From NCBI GenBank assembly GCA_964510205.1, contig CAZEBW010000015.1:1-59471 (forward strand): a stretch of 59,471 bases of DNA. Reading direction: 5' to 3'. The notes beneath the pieces are model-generated. The model was given only the letters and a program-made list of their open reading frames with translations. It searched no databases and had not been told where the DNA came from. Shown here piece after piece: positions 34,304 to 42,082 of this stretch. Position 1 is the stretch's first letter; the number at the start of each line of letters is the position of its first letter. The stretch comes from CAZEBW01 sp964510205. GTDB lineage: Bacteria; Chloroflexota; Anaerolineae; VGOG01. Both the position numbers and the translations under genes were made by a program.

Positions 34304-35004
34304 TCCGCACTCTCTCTTCGCCGCCAGCAGCTTTCCCGTAGGGCGCAGTAGCGGCAGACCGAGCCGACTTTGTGCGCCTTGTAGCCAGGTCCCAGGCCGA
34401 TGACCAGGGAGACGGACTTGTGCGGCTCCAGCACGCAGTAGGGGTTCAGCCGCACGCCGATGTCGGCCAAGGGCAACAAAGCGCACAGCTCCCGCTGCCC
34501 CTGCACCGGCCAGCCGACCAGTCCCCCGGGACTGAGCACAGGCCCCACACCCCAGCCGCATTCGGCGGCTCGCTCCTCGGCCAGGCGGCGCAGCCTCTCG
34601 CCGACCATTCCCAGCGCCATCACTCCCGCGCAGTCGAGCATGTAGGCCAGCATCAACTCACCCGATCTTTGCAGCTCGGCCACCCGCGTCTCCAGCGCTG
34701 GGCCAATGGTGTAAACCGCCGCCAGCAACAGCTTGGCCGGCGCCAGCAGGTCCGCCTTGTGCCCGACGGTGAGACCAGCGCCCTCCGTTAGCGAAGCGGC
34801 GTTCATGGCCAGTTCAACCCGCTCCCCCACCACCTCCCGTATCTCAAACTCGTCATAGACAGCAGCAGGGGCGAAGAGGGTCTGGCCTAGAGCGATGGCC
34901 TCCTCGGCGGCGGCTATCAGCGCTGGCCGGTCCTCTTTCCGCCCCTGGGCCGCGAGCAGTTCTTCGGCGGTAAGAGCAATGGTCACATCTTTTAGAATAG
35001 ACAT
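34300..35004 (-). CDS. MetH activation-domain-like protein with C-terminal Cys cluster
   Basis: The protein is 234 residues from the ATG at 35004. The C-terminal half resembles the AdoMet-binding activation domain of cobalamin-dependent methionine synthase: RLNPYCVLEPHKSVSLVIGL and then GPGYKAHKVGSVCRYC, corresponding to the GY-containing AdoMet loop. It ends CRYCALRESCWRRR, giving Cys-x2-Cys-x5-Cys, a possible metal or Fe-S site. Stand-alone relatives accompany corrinoid methyltransferases and are thought to help return oxidised cob(II)alamin to cob(I)alamin. It is coupled by ATGA to the HyuA-like ATPase and precedes MttB genes. A GAAGCGGC-type word (34786-34801) is encoded in frame as NAASLTEG. 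Confidence 0.7.
   Translation of the reverse strand: MSILKDVTIALTAEELLAAQGRKEDRPALIAAAEEAIALGQTLFAPAAVYDEFEIREVVGERVELAMNAASLTEGAGLTVGHKADLLAPAKLLLAAVYTIGPALETRVAELQRSGELMLAYMLDCAGVMALGMVGERLRRLAEERAAECGWGVGPVLSPGGLVGWPVQGQRELCALLPLADIGVRLNPYCVLEPHKSVSLVIGLGPGYKAHKVGSVCRYCALRESCWRRRESAE
34786..34801. repeat. CCGTTAGCGAAGCGGC repeat in frame
   Basis: This exact 16-base word also occurs at 3424 and 35178. Here and at 3424 it is translated in frame as AASLT. Confidence 0.6.
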
Positions 35005-35111
35005 CTTCCCCAAACGCTACCCATCAATCTGATCCAACAACGTCCTGCTCTCCCATCCATCACGAGGCGCTGACGGCGAAATCGCCCACCTCTTTTGATC
35101 GGCGACCTCCC

Positions 35112-35193
35112 AATTGGAAGTTGGAGGTTGGATGGTGGAAGTTGGAAGTCCAACCATCCAACCTCCAGTCTCCAACCTCCGTTAGCGAAGCGG
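35112..35193. repeat. GGAAGTTGGAGGTTGGA inverted word array plus CCGTTAGCGAAGCGGC
   Basis: GGAAGTTGGAGGTTGGATGG and its mirror CCAACCATCCAACCTCCAGT form a strong hairpin just past the first MttB stop, ending in the CCGTTAGCGAAGCGGC word. It may stabilise the 3' end of that transcript. Confidence 0.75.
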
Positions 35194-35194
35194 C

Positions 35195-36667
35195 CTACGC
35201 CAGAGCGACCTTCTCCTCTGCCTTGTGTCGTTCGTCGGCCTGGGCGATGATGTCCTTCAACCTCTTCTCCACTTCGTCGGGGATGGGTTCGGGCTCGTAC
35301 GTCTCGATCAGGTTGATGACCTTCTCGTGCACGCGATCACCCAGGGTCTTGGATCCGGCCGCCTCCCAGTCGTCCACCTTGGCTCGGTCGAGGAGCTCCG
35401 GGCTCCAGAACTCTCTGAAGTGATTCAAGGTGTGCTTTTCGCCCAGGAAGTGGCCGCCGGGGCCCACCTTGGCGATGACGTCCACGGCCAGGGTGTCCTC
35501 GTCCACGGGGATGCCGCCCATGATGCGCTTGACCATGCCGATGATCTCGTTGGACATGACCAGCATATCGTAGGAGCCGACCAGGCCGGACTCCAGATAC
35601 CCCACGTCGTGGATCAGACTGGCCCCCGACAGGGCCGCTGTGGCGATGGATACCGCGCCCTCGATGGCCGCCTGCTGATCGAGCGACTTGGCGTCGCTGC
35701 AGCCAGCCGTGGAGAACATGGGCAGGCCCAGCCACTTGGCGATCTCGGTCAGGCCCGCGCTGAGCAAGGGCAGCTCCGGCGCGCCGTAGCAGTAAGTGGT
35801 AGTCAGCATGTCCATGATGGTCACCACGCCGCCCATGATCACCGGTGCCCCCTCTTTTTTCAGTTGCGACACCACGATGCCCGACAGGCTCTCAGCCAGG
35901 GCCTGCACCAGGACACCGGCCATGGTGGCCGGCGACGTTCCGCCTGCGCTGGGGCAGGGGGTGATGATGGCCGGGATGCTCTTCTCAGCCGCGTAGAGCA
36001 CTTTCTCCGTCGCCTCTTTGGAATGCTCCAGAGGCGAGCTAGGCTCGGTGTAGATCACAAAGAGAGGCGTCCTCTGGAACTCGTCCTCGCCGCCCACCAC
36101 TTCGCAAGCCATGTGGTACTGATCGGCCAGCCCCTCCCGGTCCACTGCAGTGACGACCAGCGGCTTGGTCACGCCCTGGAGCGCGGCCAGCAACTGATGG
36201 CGGTCGTAGGTGCCGATGGGCACGTCCGACGTCAGCCCCAGAGGCATGTAGAAGTCTATGTTGGACAGCGAGTCGGCGATCTTGGCTGCGTTGTAGCTGT
36301 CTTTGTAAGTGTAGCGTCTGCGCTCGTTGTCGTAGGGATCGCGGATGAAGGGGGTGTCGGATCCCGTGCCGAAGTAGATGTGGTTTGCCTCCAGTGCGAT
36401 CTTCTTGGAACGATCTCGCCCGGCGAGCACGATCCGCTCCGGCGCCTCGGCCACGGCTTCTTCGACCATGGCGGCGGGAATATGCACCAGGGTGCCGTCG
36501 CTGACGTACGCCCCTTCCTCCTGCAGGAGTTCCAGAGCTTCTTCGCAGTAGACCCTGACCCCCGTCTCCCTCAGCACCTCCAGGGCAGCGAAGAAGATCT
36601 CTTCGATCTGCCCGTCGGACAGGATGCGAAACTGAGGGGTGGTATTCGTTTGATAGTTGACTCTCAT
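35195..36667 (-). CDS. MttB-superfamily corrinoid methyltransferase 1 (non-pyrrolysine)
   Basis: The protein is 490 residues from the ATG at 36667 with AAGGAG 8 bp upstream. It is the usual length of MttB/MtgB proteins and keeps the signatures YFGTGSDTPFIRDP, TPCPSAGGTSPATMAGVLVQ, YGAPELPLLSAGLTEIAKWL and IAKVGPGGHFLGEKHTLNHF. There is no in-frame TAG, so it is not a pyrrolysine trimethylamine enzyme; relatives such as MtgB demethylate glycine betaine and others use carnitine or proline betaine. It would transfer a methyl group to the corrinoid protein encoded next (36820-37461). The N-terminus MRVNYQTNTTPQFRILSD is shared with copies 2 and 4, showing recent paralogy. Confidence 0.9.
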   Translation of the reverse strand: MRVNYQTNTTPQFRILSDGQIEEIFFAALEVLRETGVRVYCEEALELLQEEGAYVSDGTLVHIPAAMVEEAVAEAPERIVLAGRDRSKKIALEANHIYFGTGSDTPFIRDPYDNERRRYTYKDSYNAAKIADSLSNIDFYMPLGLTSDVPIGTYDRHQLLAALQGVTKPLVVTAVDREGLADQYHMACEVVGGEDEFQRTPLFVIYTEPSSPLEHSKEATEKVLYAAEKSIPAIITPCPSAGGTSPATMAGVLVQALAESLSGIVVSQLKKEGAPVIMGGVVTIMDMLTTTYCYGAPELPLLSAGLTEIAKWLGLPMFSTAGCSDAKSLDQQAAIEGAVSIATAALSGASLIHDVGYLESGLVGSYDMLVMSNEIIGMVKRIMGGIPVDEDTLAVDVIAKVGPGGHFLGEKHTLNHFREFWSPELLDRAKVDDWEAAGSKTLGDRVHEKVINLIETYEPEPIPDEVEKRLKDIIAQADERHKAEEKVALA

Positions 36668-36698
36668 AATCTTTTCTCCTTCCATATTTCAGGACTCG

Positions 36699-36804
36699 TC
36701 GAAAGACCTCCGAGGTTTATGAAACTATGCTCTCTCAGAGGCTCTCGATGGTGGCGTGCTCATTTGGCAGGGCCAGATGGACTGTCGAAACCTCGGAGGT
36801 CTGC
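36699..36804. repeat. AGACCTCCGAGGTTT inverted pair
   Basis: AGACCTCCGAGGTTT (36704-36718) and AAACCTCGGAGGTCT (36788-36802) are perfect 15-bp inverted arms, each itself partly palindromic and preceded by GTCGA. They fill the gap between MttB 1 and the corrinoid gene. Related pairs with other bases are at 55469-55504 and 58704-58737. Confidence 0.8.
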
Positions 36805-36819
36805 ACGGTTAGGCCGAAG

Positions 36820-37461
36820 CTATGCCAAACCAACGAACTCCTTAGCCAAGTCCACAGCCGCCGGCGCGCTGGAAGCAGTGCCATCAGCGCCGATCTGCTC
36901 GGCGAAGTCGCCCGTCACCGGGGCGCCACCGATCATGACCTTGACCTGATCCCTCAGGCCGGCTTCGTTCAGGGCGTCAATGGTACGGCCCATGTTGCGC
37001 ATGGTGGTGGTCAACAGCGCCGACATACCGACGATGTTCGGCTGCTCTTTCTTGACCGACTCCACAAAGGCGTCGGGGGTCACGTCAACCCCCAGGTCAA
37101 CGATCTTGAAGCCGGCGCCTTCCATCATCATGCCCACTAGGTTTTTGCCGATGTCGTGAAGATCGCCCTCTACCGTGCCCATGACCACTTTCCCCACAGC
37201 CACGGACTCGCCTTCGGCCAACAGCGGCTCCAGCACCGCCATGGACCCCTTCATGGTGCGAGCCGAGAGCAGCACCTCGGGCACGAACATGCGCCCGGCT
37301 TTGAACTCCACGCCCACGTGGTCCATGCCCGGCATCAGGCCGCCTTCCAGGATCTCCTTGGCGCTCAGACCCTCGCCCAGGGCATCCTGCGTCAGATCGC
37401 CCATCGCGTCCTCGTCGCCTTTGATGACCGCTTCCGAAATCTTCTCTAGTACCTTGCTCAT
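36820..37461 (-). CDS. Corrinoid (B12-binding) protein 1
   Basis: The protein is 213 residues from the ATG at 37461, directly after AAGGAGG; the longer open frame runs through a mobile element and is not real. An N-terminal helical cap (about 1-85) is followed by the B12-binding domain with the cobalt-ligand motif GDLHDIGKNLVG (D-x-H-x2-G), then MSALLTTTMRNMG and VMIGGAPVTGDF. It carries the methyl group as methyl-cobalamin between an MttB protein and the pterin or homocysteine acceptor enzyme. It sits between MttB 1 and MttB 2. A 101-bp MITE lies 27 bp upstream of the start. Confidence 0.92.
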   Translation of the reverse strand: MSKVLEKISEAVIKGDEDAMGDLTQDALGEGLSAKEILEGGLMPGMDHVGVEFKAGRMFVPEVLLSARTMKGSMAVLEPLLAEGESVAVGKVVMGTVEGDLHDIGKNLVGMMMEGAGFKIVDLGVDVTPDAFVESVKKEQPNIVGMSALLTTTMRNMGRTIDALNEAGLRDQVKVMIGGAPVTGDFAEQIGADGTASSAPAAVDLAKEFVGLA

Positions 37462-37487
37462 TTTTGCCTCCTTAGGTTTTTTGATTT

Positions 37488-37588
37488 GGGTGTGTTTCAT
37501 CTCAGCTGTAGGACGGATTGGTAATCCGTCAATTCGTCGGAATACCATTCCGACCAACAACACCAGCCAACTCGTTTGAAACACACTC
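37488..37588. mobile_element. 101-bp MITE-like element, copy A, with 9-bp target duplication
   Basis: The ends are GGGTGTGTTTCA (37488-37499) and TGAAACACACTC (37577-37588), inverted with one mismatch. Identical 9-bp direct repeats TTTTGATTT flank it (37479-37487 and 37589-37597). Inside are two hairpins, GACGGATT-GGT-AATCCGTC (37512-37530) and GTCGGAAT-ACC-ATTCCGAC (37536-37554). A second copy in reverse orientation is at 45988-46088. It has no coding capacity, so a transposase elsewhere must have moved it. Confidence 0.9.
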
Positions 37589-37640
37589 TTTTGATTTGTT
37601 AAACTCTCACTTGGGCCAGTCTTCAGACTGTTTTTTCGCT

Positions 37641-37681
37641 ATGAAGTGGCGTCCTCGCCACGTCTGGGGCGGGGACGCCCC
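37641..37681. repeat. Twin-hairpin element (GTGGCG-TCCT-CGCCAC / GGGGCG-CGCCCC)
   Basis: GTGGCGTCCTCGCCAC is followed by GGGGCGGGGACGCCCC. The same two-hairpin layout with related words occurs near 48112-48153. It sits between the MITE and the MttB 2 stop. Confidence 0.55.
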
Positions 37682-37715
37682 TCTGCAGCAAACAGAGAGA
37701 CTTGGCCCACTGAAC

Positions 37716-39170
37716 CTATTCAGCTACCCGCGCCTCGGCCTCGGCCAGTACCTCTTCGATGCGAGCTGGCACGCCATCGGGCAATGCCGGCGGCTGATGC
37801 GTCGCCAATATCTCGACCAGCTTCTCCTGCACCCGATCGCCCAGGGTCTTGGACCCGGCTGCCTCCCAATCGTCCACTTTGTCGCGATTGATGAGCTCCG
37901 AGGACCAGAACTCCTTGAAGTGATTCAAGGTGTGCCTCTCGCCCAGGAAGTGCCCGCCGGGGCCCACCTTGGCGATGACGTCCACAGCCAGGGTCTCGGG
38001 CGTGACCTCGAAGCCCTGCCGCAGGCGTTTGGTGTGGCCGATGGCCTCGTTCATCAGCACCAGTTGCTGCAGCGAGCCTGTCAGGCCGCTTTCGATGTAG
38101 CCCACGTCGTGGCACAGGTCGCCGCCGCTGAGGCCGGCGAAGAGCACAGACAGAGCGCCCTCCAGAGCCGCCTGCTCGTCAATCACCTTGGCGTCGGTGC
38201 AGCCGCCCGTGGTCCACAAGGGCAGTCCCGCGTAGTGGGCCAACTCGGTGAGACCGGCCTGGAGCAGGGATAGCTCCGGCGCGCCGTAGGCCAGGACGGT
38301 GGTCTTCATGTCCATGATGGAAACCACGCCGCCCATGAAGAACGGCAATCCTGGCGAGATGAGCTGGGCCACGACCAGGCCCATCCACGATTCGGCCGCC
38401 GCCTGGATCAAGATGCCGGCCATGGTGGACGGAGCTGTCCCGCCCGCGCTGGGGCAGGGGGTGAAGATCAAGGGCACGCGGTGGCGCGCGGCGAAGATCA
38501 GCTTGTTGAGCGCATCCTTGCTGCCGACCAGGGGGGAGAGCGGCTCGCAGTAGTGGACGTAGTTGGGCCGCTTCTCGAAGGCCTTCTGTCCACCGGCAGC
38601 GGCCACAGCCATTTTGTGGATGTCCTCGCCGTCCTCCCAGTCGTAGGACCAGGCCACGATGGGCTTGCTGGTGTTGGGGAACATCTCGGCGAACTCGTAG
38701 GTGGCCCCCAGCTTGGGGTGAACATCGTCGACGGTGCCCAACGATTCGCAGAAGTCTATGTTGGGCAGCGCGTCGCATACCGTGGCCACCGCGCTGGCAT
38801 CCTTACGCAGATACCTGCGCCGCTGGCCGGTGTGCGGGTCGAGGAAGTTGGGGCAGGTGGGGCCGGGGCCGTAGTAGGGCCGGCCGGCGCCAATGTGGAT
38901 GTTCTTATCCGCATCGCCATCCCGCGCCCAGATGGTGAAGCTGCGCGGCGCGGTGGCAAGGGCCTGTTTCACCATGTAGGAGGGGATGCGCACCCGCAGA
39001 CCTTCCACGCTGGCCCCGTTGTCGCCGAGGATCTGCCGAGCTTCCTCGTTGTGCACGTCTAGCCCAATCTCCTCCATCACCCTCAGAGCAGCCTCAAACA
39101 TCTCCTCCAACTGATCGTCGGACAGGAGTCGGAACTGCGTGCTGGCGTTCGTTTGATAATTCACTCTCAT
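37716..39170 (-). CDS. MttB-superfamily corrinoid methyltransferase 2 (non-pyrrolysine)
   Basis: The protein is 484 residues with GGGAGG upstream of the ATG at 39170. Signatures are YYGPGPTCPNFLDPHTGQRR, FTPCPSAGGTAPSTMAGILI, YGAPELSLLQAGLTELAHYA and IAKVGPGGHFLGERHTLNHF. The frame has no amber codon. The substrate-side region (GRPYYGPGPTCPN) differs from copy 1, so the methylated substrate probably differs too. It is followed downstream by corrinoid protein 1 and preceded by the pterin methyltransferase gene, consistent with one transfer module. Confidence 0.9.
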   Translation of the reverse strand: MRVNYQTNASTQFRLLSDDQLEEMFEAALRVMEEIGLDVHNEEARQILGDNGASVEGLRVRIPSYMVKQALATAPRSFTIWARDGDADKNIHIGAGRPYYGPGPTCPNFLDPHTGQRRRYLRKDASAVATVCDALPNIDFCESLGTVDDVHPKLGATYEFAEMFPNTSKPIVAWSYDWEDGEDIHKMAVAAAGGQKAFEKRPNYVHYCEPLSPLVGSKDALNKLIFAARHRVPLIFTPCPSAGGTAPSTMAGILIQAAAESWMGLVVAQLISPGLPFFMGGVVSIMDMKTTVLAYGAPELSLLQAGLTELAHYAGLPLWTTGGCTDAKVIDEQAALEGALSVLFAGLSGGDLCHDVGYIESGLTGSLQQLVLMNEAIGHTKRLRQGFEVTPETLAVDVIAKVGPGGHFLGERHTLNHFKEFWSSELINRDKVDDWEAAGSKTLGDRVQEKLVEILATHQPPALPDGVPARIEEVLAEAEARVAE

Positions 39171-39185
39171 AGAGTGTCCTCCCTT

Positions 39186-39231
39186 CGTTGATTCGTAAAT
39201 TCGTTGATTCGTAACTTCGTAGATTGGTTGA
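39186..39231. repeat. GATTCGTAAATTCG word array
   Basis: TTGATTCGTAAATTCGTTGA, TTCGTAACTTCG and TAGATTGG continue a degenerate 9-10 bp word upstream of MttB 2. The same word occurs at 19390-19422. Confidence 0.6.
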
Positions 39232-39251
39232 TAGCGCCTCCTTTCTATCGA

Positions 39252-39320
39252 AGGGACAAGTGACCAGGGACAAAACCCTGATCCCTAGCCCCCTGTCCCT
39301 GATCCCTAGCCCCCTGATCG
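39252..39320. repeat. GATCCCTAGCCCCCTG word array
   Basis: AGGGACAAGTGACCAGGGAC is followed by CTGATCCCTAGCCCCCTGTC and CCTGATCCCTAGCCCCCTGA. This is the complementary word to 20441-20515 and it spans the 3' end of the pterin methyltransferase gene. Confidence 0.65.
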
Positions 39321-40169
39321 CTGGCGATAGGCCTTGATCCATCGCATGCCCCATTCATCGCGCCCCATGCAGAGGTCGGCGGCCAGGATGGCCGTGGCCA
39401 CCTCTTCGTGCAGCGGGTTGACGATGGGGCAGGTCAGGCCGGCGTGGATGGACATGACGATGAAGGCGGCGTTGATGGCATTGCGGTCGGGCATGCCAAA
39501 GGAGATGTTGCTGGCCCCCATGGTGATGTTGACGCCGAACTCGGCGACGATCATCTCGATGGCGTCCAGGGCGATTTTTCCGGCAGTGTGATCTGACCCC
39601 AGCGTCAGCACCAGTGGGTCAATAACCACGTCCTCAGGTGAGACGCCCAGCTTGCCCGCTCGCTCGATGAGCTTGCCCGCCACGGCGAACCGCCCCTCGG
39701 CTGTGGGGGGGATGCCATCGTCGTCCATGCACAGCCCGATGACCGCCGCGCCGTATTCCTTGACCAGCGGCAGCACGCTTTTCAGGTGCGCTTCCTCGCC
39801 GTTGACCGAATTGATCAGCGCCTTGCCGTCGTAGATCTTCAGCGCTGCTTCCAGGGCCTCCGTGTCGGCGGTGTCAATGCACAGCGGCACGTCAGTGACC
39901 TCGCGCACGGCGTTCATGGCCTGGACCAGCAGGGCCGTCTCGTCAGCGCCCGGCACGCCCACGTTGACGTCCAGGATCTCGGCCCCCGCCTCGACCTGGG
40001 CCACCGCGTCGCGGCGCACGATGTCGAAGTCGCCCGCTTGCAGCGCCGCCGCCAGCTTCTTGCGCCCCGTGGGGTTGATCCGCTCGCCGATGATGACGCA
40101 AGGCCGGTCGTGGTTGATGAGGACTTCTTTTGCTTTAGAGCTGACAACGGTTGTTAGATTTTCTGCCAT
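39306..40169 (-). CDS. Methyltetrahydrofolate:corrinoid methyltransferase (MtgA/AcsE-like)
   Basis: The protein is 287 residues with AAGGAGG upstream. It is a pterin-binding TIM barrel like AcsE, MtvA or the MetH folate domain: VIIGERINPTGRKKLAAALQ near residue 25, AGAEILDVNVGVPGADE, LINSVNGEEAHLKSVLPLVK, MDDDGIPPTAEGR and VIDPLVLTLGSDHT. It would move the methyl group from the corrinoid protein to tetrahydrofolate, feeding the Wood-Ljungdahl methyl branch, or run in reverse. It is the first gene of the MttB 2 - corrinoid 1 - MttB 1 run. The last residues (QRSGG) come from a word array. Confidence 0.9.
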   Translation of the reverse strand: MAENLTTVVSSKAKEVLINHDRPCVIIGERINPTGRKKLAAALQAGDFDIVRRDAVAQVEAGAEILDVNVGVPGADETALLVQAMNAVREVTDVPLCIDTADTEALEAALKIYDGKALINSVNGEEAHLKSVLPLVKEYGAAVIGLCMDDDGIPPTAEGRFAVAGKLIERAGKLGVSPEDVVIDPLVLTLGSDHTAGKIALDAIEMIVAEFGVNITMGASNISFGMPDRNAINAAFIVMSIHAGLTCPIVNPLHEEVATAILAADLCMGRDEWGMRWIKAYRQRSGG

Positions 40170-40195
40170 TTTTCCTCCTTGGCGTTTGATGATGA

Positions 40196-41977
40196 TTACT
40201 GAGAGATTCGACGCCTCAACACTCCAGTTTCGTTATCAGAAGGCACCGGAGTTTCATTAGGCATTCCATTACCACCTACCTTCTTCACTATCTGCACATC
40301 GTCGATAAACCACCCTTCGTAAGAGAACCATTCATCGCTTTCGAAGGAGAACATTACCCATACCTCAGGTTCACCCAAGTAGCTCGTCCATTCGCCCCAT
40401 TCTTTAATCCAGGCGAAATCAAGTTCCTTGGAATCCCAAGATGAGTGCCAGCTGCCACTGTCCCTCTCACCCCAGAACCAGAATCCATCTGTGGAAGCGC
40501 CCCAATAGATGGTGTCGGACTCATACTCTGTGCTCGACCAAGTCCAGAACGTCATCTTGGCAGCAGTGGCATCACCCAGATCGAAAGGTCCATAAATGAG
40601 TTGAGTTAGCGCTTCATCAGGATAGTCGCTTCCACATTCCAACTGACTCCCATCGGCACCACCTCCCACGCACCAGGCGCTCTTGTTGCCAGTGTGCGGT
40701 TTGCAATCCCGTGGCGCCCAGGTGTAGCTACCTTCCTCGCAGTCCTGGCTGGTATGCCATAGGCCGGTCGGGAAGTCACCCTCAAAGTCCTCATGAACAA
40801 TCTCCTCCCAACCTGGTTCCGAGGTAGGCGTTGCTGTTGGTGTCGCAGTAGGTGTATTGGTCGGTGTGTGTGTCGGCGTAGGTGGTACAGGAGTTGGTGT
40901 TGGTGGTATAGTCTTGGAAATAACCGGCAGATACACCTTTATGAGCGCAGGCGTTGGCGTTCTAGTGGGTGTGTTTGTAGGAGTTAATGTCGGTGGGCCA
41001 AGCGTGGGTGTAGCCGTGGCCGTGGGCGTGTTTGTGGGAGTCGGTGTGGTGGTTGGGCTCGGTGTCTTAGTTGGTGTGGGGGTTGGTGTGGGGGTTGGGA
41101 TGAAGACCCTTAACTGATAGGGCTGGGTTTGGCTCCCATAGCTGTACGACCTCGCATTGACCAGCACATAGTAACGCCCTGGCCCCAAGTTCTCCACGAT
41201 TCGCCCGGTGCCCCCAAAGACAACCTCTGAAGCCTCAAGATCTATCGAAGAATCGTACACGCCCAGAAACCAGGCTACGTCGCTTGGAACGTTCTCCAAG
41301 AGCACCTCCAGCAAACCTGAGGTCGGCATATCCAGATAGAAGTAATCATAGTCATCATCGGGCCACACATAGCCCTGGTAGATTGCGTTCGAGGCTAAGG
41401 GACCATAAGCCTGAGCAAAAACATCATTCGGTTCATACGGGTCATTGCCTGGCGTGGGTGTAGGGCCGGGCGGTGTAGCAGTTGGCACACCAGGGATGAA
41501 GACCCTTAACTGGTAAGGCTGGGTTTGGCTCCCGTAGCTGTACGACCTCGCATTGACCAGCACATAGTAACGCCCTGGCCCCAAGTTCTCCACGATTCGC
41601 CCGGTGCCCCCAAAGACAACCTCTGAAGCCTCAAGATCTATCGAAGAATCGTACACGCCCAGAAACCAGGCTACGTCGCTTGGAACGTTCTCCAAGAGCA
41701 CCTCCAGCAAACCTGAGGTCGGCATATCCAGATAGAAGTAATCATAGTCATCATCAGGCCACACATAACCCTGGTAGATTGCGTTCGAGGCTAAGGGACC
41801 ATAAGCCTGAGCAAAAGCGTCATTAGGTTCATATGGGTCCTCCTGCAGGGATGGCCCAGCATTGGCACTTGGCAGCCTAACGCCAGGTATTCTGCTTGGG
41901 AGACGGGGCGAGAGGAGCAAGGCCAAGACGAGCAGACCAGGCAAAATCGCGTTTGTCAGAGCTTTACTAGAGATCAT
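40196..41977 (-). CDS. Exported protein with duplicated PPC-like domains and a C-terminal jelly-roll-like domain
   Basis: The protein is 593 residues from the ATG at 41977 (GGGAGG upstream). After a signal region come two nearly identical domains of about 115 residues (DPYEPNDAFAQAYGPLASNA, YVWPDDDYDYFYLDMPTSGL, ENLGPGRYYVLVNARS), resembling bacterial pre-peptidase C-terminal beta domains. PTPTPTKTPSP linkers and the motif IKVYLPVISK follow. The last 190 residues (EEIVHEDFEGDFPTGLWHT, with CEEGSYTWAPRDC, ending EGWFIDDVQIVK) look like a carbohydrate-binding or MAM-like jelly roll. It is probably a cell-surface binding protein. The two PPC copies are very similar at DNA level with a 396-bp offset. 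Confidence 0.75.
   Translation of the reverse strand: MISSKALTNAILPGLLVLALLLSPRLPSRIPGVRLPSANAGPSLQEDPYEPNDAFAQAYGPLASNAIYQGYVWPDDDYDYFYLDMPTSGLLEVLLENVPSDVAWFLGVYDSSIDLEASEVVFGGTGRIVENLGPGRYYVLVNARSYSYGSQTQPYQLRVFIPGVPTATPPGPTPTPGNDPYEPNDVFAQAYGPLASNAIYQGYVWPDDDYDYFYLDMPTSGLLEVLLENVPSDVAWFLGVYDSSIDLEASEVVFGGTGRIVENLGPGRYYVLVNARSYSYGSQTQPYQLRVFIPTPTPTPTPTKTPSPTTTPTPTNTPTATATPTLGPPTLTPTNTPTRTPTPALIKVYLPVISKTIPPTPTPVPPTPTHTPTNTPTATPTATPTSEPGWEEIVHEDFEGDFPTGLWHTSQDCEEGSYTWAPRDCKPHTGNKSAWCVGGGADGSQLECGSDYPDEALTQLIYGPFDLGDATAAKMTFWTWSSTEYESDTIYWGASTDGFWFWGERDSGSWHSSWDSKELDFAWIKEWGEWTSYLGEPEVWVMFSFESDEWFSYEGWFIDDVQIVKKVGGNGMPNETPVPSDNETGVLRRRISQ
41097..41851. repeat. Tandem duplication of a 396-bp coding unit
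   Basis: The segment beginning TGAAGACCCTTAACTG at 41101 recurs at 41497, and similarity continues to about 41451 and 41847 with few changes. The offset is 132 codons, so frame is kept. The high DNA identity, including silent positions, shows a recent duplication of the PPC-like domain plus linker. Confidence 0.85.
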
Positions 41978-42082
41978 TTTTGCCTCCCTTGTGTCTTTGG
42001 TGAGCCACATTGCCCGCCACTTATCGTTTGGTAGGCCCCGCTTTTTCAGCACCTCCAGTCACCCAGAAGCACTGGTTGCCTG

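Noticed and set aside
35225..36949. 574-residue open frame on the plus strand opposite MttB 1
   Set aside because: It is the mirror of a strongly conserved methyltransferase gene in high-GC DNA, with no motif or ribosome site of its own. The same applies to other long plus-strand frames, such as 1211-2716 and 28784-30064.
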